From: an uncultured Actinomycetes bacterium
GTDB lineage: Bacteria; Actinomycetota; Thermoleophilia; Gaiellales; Gaiellaceae
Reading direction: 5' to 3'
Length of the DNA stretch: 7,781 nucleotides
Assembly: GCA_903930195.1 (NCBI GenBank)
Contig: CAIYXH010000146.1
Location: forward strand, 1-7,781
A program made the position numbers and the translations under genes. Position 1 is the stretch's first letter; every line of letters begins with the position of its first letter. Positions 5,658 through 7,781 of the stretch are shown here, in pieces. A model generated the notes under the pieces. That model saw nothing but the letters and a program-made list of their open reading frames with translations. It was not told the DNA's origin and ran no database searches.

Positions 5658-6008
5658 ACTCGCACAGACGTTAGGAGAGGGTGCTCCATCCTTATCGTGA
5701 CGCCGCTGAGAACGTAACCGTGTATTGAAGCGCAAACCCTTTATTCAAGCCATCTATCGGGCTACGCTGAGGCGAACCTCGAGGGAGGCATGATCGACGA
5801 AGGGAGACCCGTGAGGAGATGAGCAGGGCGTCGGCACGAGGGAACGGGCCGCCGCCAGGACAAACCGAACACCTGGCGATCGGCGTTCCCCCGGTTGTCA
5901 GGTGCTCGACCCCGGCTCAGCAATACGGCGGCGTTTGGCCATCCAGCGATTGCGCCCAGCGCACCAGAGTACAGGCCTTCTCGACCGCTGGCGTTACGGC
6001 CGTGACAA

Positions 6009-6635
6009 CTACGAATCGGGAGTCGCCGGCTCGATGCGTGCGAGCTCATATTTGTAGGCGACGTCACCTGTTGCTGTCGAGATCTCGACGGTCTGAATCA
6101 GGTCAGCGCGATAGCGGCTGCCGATTACGAGAGACGCCAATACTGCTCGACTCGTTGATTTAGCAACCTTTCCAGTATATTTCGTTCTTGAATCATCATC
6201 ATAAATTTCAAAAGATCGCGTACGTTCGTTGGCTCCGATCAGGTTACCTTCAACCGTGAGATGTTCTTCGCTAACTTTCTCAGTATCACGAACTATTTGA
6301 AGGGCATGTTTTACTTCCGCGCGGGACAACTTCGCGCTGACGAGCGTACGATCAGATGCGCCCATAAAAGCAGTGAGTCCCGAATCCGCGTCGTCAACCT
6401 CTTGAAGGAGATGTTTGAAATGGCTAAGGGCACGAGAGCGGACTGCCCGCAGGCTCGTGCGAAGTTGGGATTCATCTGTAGCGGATCTCAGAAGGAGGAC
6501 AATACGTTCTAGGGTTGCGCGTACCAGAGGTGACTCGAAGAGGCGGACGTCGGAACGAGTCCGGGTGCTGGTCGCGTCCGCTCTTCTCGTCGTGCTCGCC
6601 GTGTGCGCGGGCCGTGCCTCGGCTGCGACTGGCAT
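6009..6635 (-). CDS. Hypothetical protein, low-GC, probably 5'-truncated
   Basis: The unnamed 208-residue product splits into two parts. Residues 1-28 (to about 6550) read against high-GC peptidase DNA and are Arg/Thr/Ala-rich, as out-of-frame translation would be. From about DVRLFESPLVRATLERIVLL (residues 29-48) the sequence looks like a real protein: helical to residue 90, then a strand-rich C-terminus (HLTVEGNLIGANERTRSFEI, YTGKVAK, SRYRADLIQTVEIST, YKYELARIEP). The only start before ATG 6365 (residue 91) is the ATG at 6635, which lies inside the peptidase's coding sequence. No GTG, TTG or ATG occurs between. I infer that the true 5' end was lost and that this is the C-terminal two-thirds of a longer protein. 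GC is clearly low: 24 of 60 bases at 6181-6240. It may be a pseudogene. No function is proposed. Confidence 0.5.
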   Translation of the reverse strand: MPVAAEARPAHTASTTRRADATSTRTRSDVRLFESPLVRATLERIVLLLRSATDESQLRTSLRAVRSRALSHFKHLLQEVDDADSGLTAFMGASDRTLVSAKLSRAEVKHALQIVRDTEKVSEEHLTVEGNLIGANERTRSFEIYDDDSRTKYTGKVAKSTSRAVLASLVIGSRYRADLIQTVEISTATGDVAYKYELARIEPATPDS

Positions 6636-7521
6636 CTACAACACGGCGAAAGCCACAACCGTCTCGACCGACACCAGCTCGAACTGGGCCGGCTACGTCG
6701 TCGAGACACCCGACTCCTACGGGGAGCTCGGCTCCTACAAGACCATCACCGGCACCTGGGTGCAGCCCACGGCGACCTGCACGACGAGCAGCGGCTCGAC
6801 GTCGTCCGCCTTCTGGGTCGGCCTCGGCGGCAACGCCGAGAACTCCCAGGGGCTCGAGCAGACCGGCACCGAAGCCGACTGCTCGGCGACCGGCAAGGTG
6901 ACCTACTCCGCCTGGTACGAGCTCGTCCCGGCCGCGTCGGTCAAGGTCAAGCTGGCCGTCTCGGCCGGTGACACGATCACCGGCGGCGTCACGGTCAACG
7001 GCACCGCGGTGACCGTCAGCCTCGACGACGTCACGAGCGGCGCCGCCTTCACGAAGACCCTTCACATGGCAGCGCCGGACACGACCTCGGCCGAGTGGAT
7101 CGCCGAGGCGCCATCCTCGTGCTCCGGAAGCGGTCGCTGCACGACGCTGTCGCTGACGAACTTCGGCAAGGTCAAGTTCACGAAGGCCTCGGCGACGACG
7201 CTCGCCGGCCACACCGGCTCGATCTCGGACAAGTCCTTCGCGACGACCGCGATCAAGCTCGCCGCTGACGGCGGCAGCGGCTTCGGCGCCTACGGCACCG
7301 AGGTGGCGGCCGCGACGGCGACCCCGTCCTCGCTCACCTCCTCGGGGAGCGCCTTCACCGTCAGCTGGAAGAAGGACACGAGCTCGTCGTCGGCGACCGG
7401 CGGCTACGGCGGCGGTGGCTACTACGGCGGCGGCGGCTACGGCGGTGGCGGCTACGGCGGCGGTGGCTACGGCTACGGCTACGGCTACGGCGGTGGTGGC
7501 GGCTACTACGGTGGCTTCTAG
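6565..7521 (+). CDS. Secreted glutamic peptidase homologue (G1/eqolisin family) with Gly/Tyr-rich tail
   Basis: From GTG 6565 the product has 318 residues: a hydrophobic signal core, LVASALLVVLAV, with a likely cut after AGRASA (residue 20), then a G1 peptidase domain without an obvious propeptide. SSNWAGY (38-44) and FWVGLGG (84-90) match the family. The presumed catalytic pair is Q99 in LEQTG and E181 in AEWIAE, 82 residues apart, close to the 83 between Q53 and E136 of scytalidoglutamic peptidase. Cysteines at 72, 106, 186 and 192 could form disulfides outside the cell. Residues 279-318 are almost only Gly and Tyr. The start is uncertain. The reading frame stays open to TTG 6415; the basic KRRTSERVR before the signal core looks native, but no start codon with a ribosome site precedes it, so the true 5' end may be missing. 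Family members are acid proteases, and this activity is inferred. Confidence 0.8.
   Translation: MLVASALLVVLAVCAGRASAATGIYNTAKATTVSTDTSSNWAGYVVETPDSYGELGSYKTITGTWVQPTATCTTSSGSTSSAFWVGLGGNAENSQGLEQTGTEADCSATGKVTYSAWYELVPAASVKVKLAVSAGDTITGGVTVNGTAVTVSLDDVTSGAAFTKTLHMAAPDTTSAEWIAEAPSSCSGSGRCTTLSLTNFGKVKFTKASATTLAGHTGSISDKSFATTAIKLAADGGSGFGAYGTEVAAATATPSSLTSSGSAFTVSWKKDTSSSSATGGYGGGGYYGGGGYGGGGYGGGGYGYGYGYGGGGGYYGGF
7399..7518 (+). repeat. Gly/Tyr codon repeat encoding the peptidase tail
   Basis: Forty codons, nearly all GGC/GGT and TAC, encode blocks of GGYGG and GYGYGYG ending in GGF just before the stop. Codon alternation between GGC and GGT shows it is maintained as protein sequence rather than as a pure DNA microsatellite. 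The tail is probably disordered and outside the cell. Confidence 0.9.
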
Positions 7522-7548
7522 CCGGGACGCAACGCACAGGTACCTCTC

Positions 7549-7580
7549 AAAGGGACAGGGCGTCGGCCCTGTCCCTTTTT
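7549..7580. terminator. Strong bidirectional intrinsic terminator
   Basis: AAAGGGACAGGGC (7549-7561) pairs perfectly with GCCCTGTCCCTTT (7566-7578) across a GTCG loop, followed by two more T. On the minus strand the A-run gives a U-tract too. It lies between two convergent genes, the peptidase (stop 7519-7521) and the beta-propeller protein (stop 7592-7590), so it can end both transcripts. Confidence 0.92.
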
Positions 7581-7589
7581 GCGTGGCCG

Positions 7590-7781
7590 CTAGGCCGGGA
7601 GCGGCTGCCAGGCCGGCCAGCCGCTGAAGCCGCCGCGGCCCACGGCGAGCTGTCGCGCGCCGGTGCCGTTCGGGCGGATGAGCTCCAGGCCGCCGCGGGC
7701 GACCGGCGCCGCGACGAGCCAGCGGCCGTCGGGCGACCAGGCGACGGCGCCCTCGACCGTCGCCGTGTGGGCGACGCGCCG
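7590..7781 (-). CDS. TolB-like beta-propeller (PD40/WD40-like) protein, C-terminal part (runs off right edge)
   Basis: The minus-strand frame entering at 7781 reads 63 codons to a TAG at 7592-7590. It contains VAWSPDGRWLVAA, the classic WSPDGRxL blade motif of TolB/PD40 propellers, then LELIRPNGTGARQLA, the turn and outer strand of the same blade, and ends WPAWQPLPA. The PAWQP ending is common where the last blade closes the propeller. Such proteins are usually exported and act as ligand-binding scaffolds in the envelope or as the N-terminal part of peptidases. Only the last blade or so is in the window, so the specific role cannot be told. It is convergent with the G1 peptidase gene across a shared terminator. 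Confidence 0.85.
   Translation of the reverse strand, partial: RRVAHTATVEGAVAWSPDGRWLVAAPVARGGLELIRPNGTGARQLAVGRGGFSGWPAWQPLPA

Larger units (their letters stand above)
5515..6008. other. Intergenic stretch without a convincing gene
   Basis: Apart from the iteron-like and inverted repeats at its left end, I find no supported gene here. The right part (about 5760-6008) is open in several frames, but none gives a recognisable protein. A 10-codon plus-strand ORF at 5790-5822 follows a good GAGGGAGG site (5781-5788) and overlaps, by ATGA, a 114-codon ORF that looks non-coding. A loose inverted repeat, CGAACACCT (5866-5874) / AGGTGCTCG (5900-5908), is also present. The stretch may be decayed remnants of an inserted element. 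Confidence 0.5.

Noticed and set aside
5762..6163. Two overlapping ORFs on opposite strands (101 and 114 codons) and a 10-codon leader at 5790-5822
   Set aside because: Neither translation has motifs or plausible protein composition, and both run into the unknown minus-strand gene. The good ribosome site before the 10-codon ORF may be chance or a relic.
6261..6512. An 83-codon plus-strand ORF with a strong AGGAGG site near its end
   Set aside because: It is antisense to the protein-like part of the low-GC gene. The AGGAGG at 6493-6498 is explained by the Leu codons of that gene, and no in-frame start follows at proper spacing.
6556..6563. CGAGTCCG matching the tRNA-Thr T-arm (4637-4644), a possible att core
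   Set aside because: Only 8 bases match and the flanks differ on both sides. In GC-rich DNA this is weak, and a displaced tRNA 3' end should match much further.

Overview
This is a high-GC window with a compact bacterial gene layout. It most likely comes from an actinobacterium, and the class Thermoleophilia would fit. That placement is an inference from three things: base composition, the tmk-holB pair, and several genes that appear to be transcribed without a 5' leader (a TANNNT -10 box six to eight bases before the ATG). No marker gene in the window proves the taxonomy.

Left part (1-3226), core genes. A sugar-nucleotide epimerase (minus strand, running off the left edge) diverges from thymidylate kinase (tmk). 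Only 20 bases separate the two ATGs, and that gap holds a -10 box readable on both strands. tmk overlaps holB (DNA polymerase III delta-prime), and holB overlaps an internally duplicated integral membrane protein that seems to start at CTG. Inorganic pyrophosphatase (ppa) follows, with its own -10 box built on the stop codon of the membrane-protein gene. tmk and holB supply and use dTTP for replication; pyrophosphatase removes the PPi that polymerases release.

Middle (3227-4654). About 310 bases of GC-rich tandem repeat (two units of about 120 bp plus a partial third), made of paired hairpins around the motif GGGNCTGNCCC, separate ppa from a convergent EamA-type transporter on the minus strand. 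The transporter's stop codon and last residues lie in the repeat. A tRNA-Thr(CGT) gene with a clear -10 box follows.

Accessory stretch (4655 to about 6540). Downstream of the tRNA, composition changes. The stretch holds a minus-strand protein with two probable winged-helix domains, an intergenic region with short tandem repeats and a 10-bp inverted repeat, and a lower-GC minus-strand ORF of unknown function that looks 5'-truncated. I read this as a horizontally acquired or rearranged block. No integrase or clear att duplication is visible.

Right part (about 6540-7781). GC rises again. A secreted glutamic peptidase homologue (G1/eqolisin family) with a Gly/Tyr-rich tail lacks a convincing start codon, and its 5' end coincides with the 5' end of the truncated unknown ORF. 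A strong bidirectional terminator separates it from the C-terminal end of a TolB-like beta-propeller protein on the minus strand.
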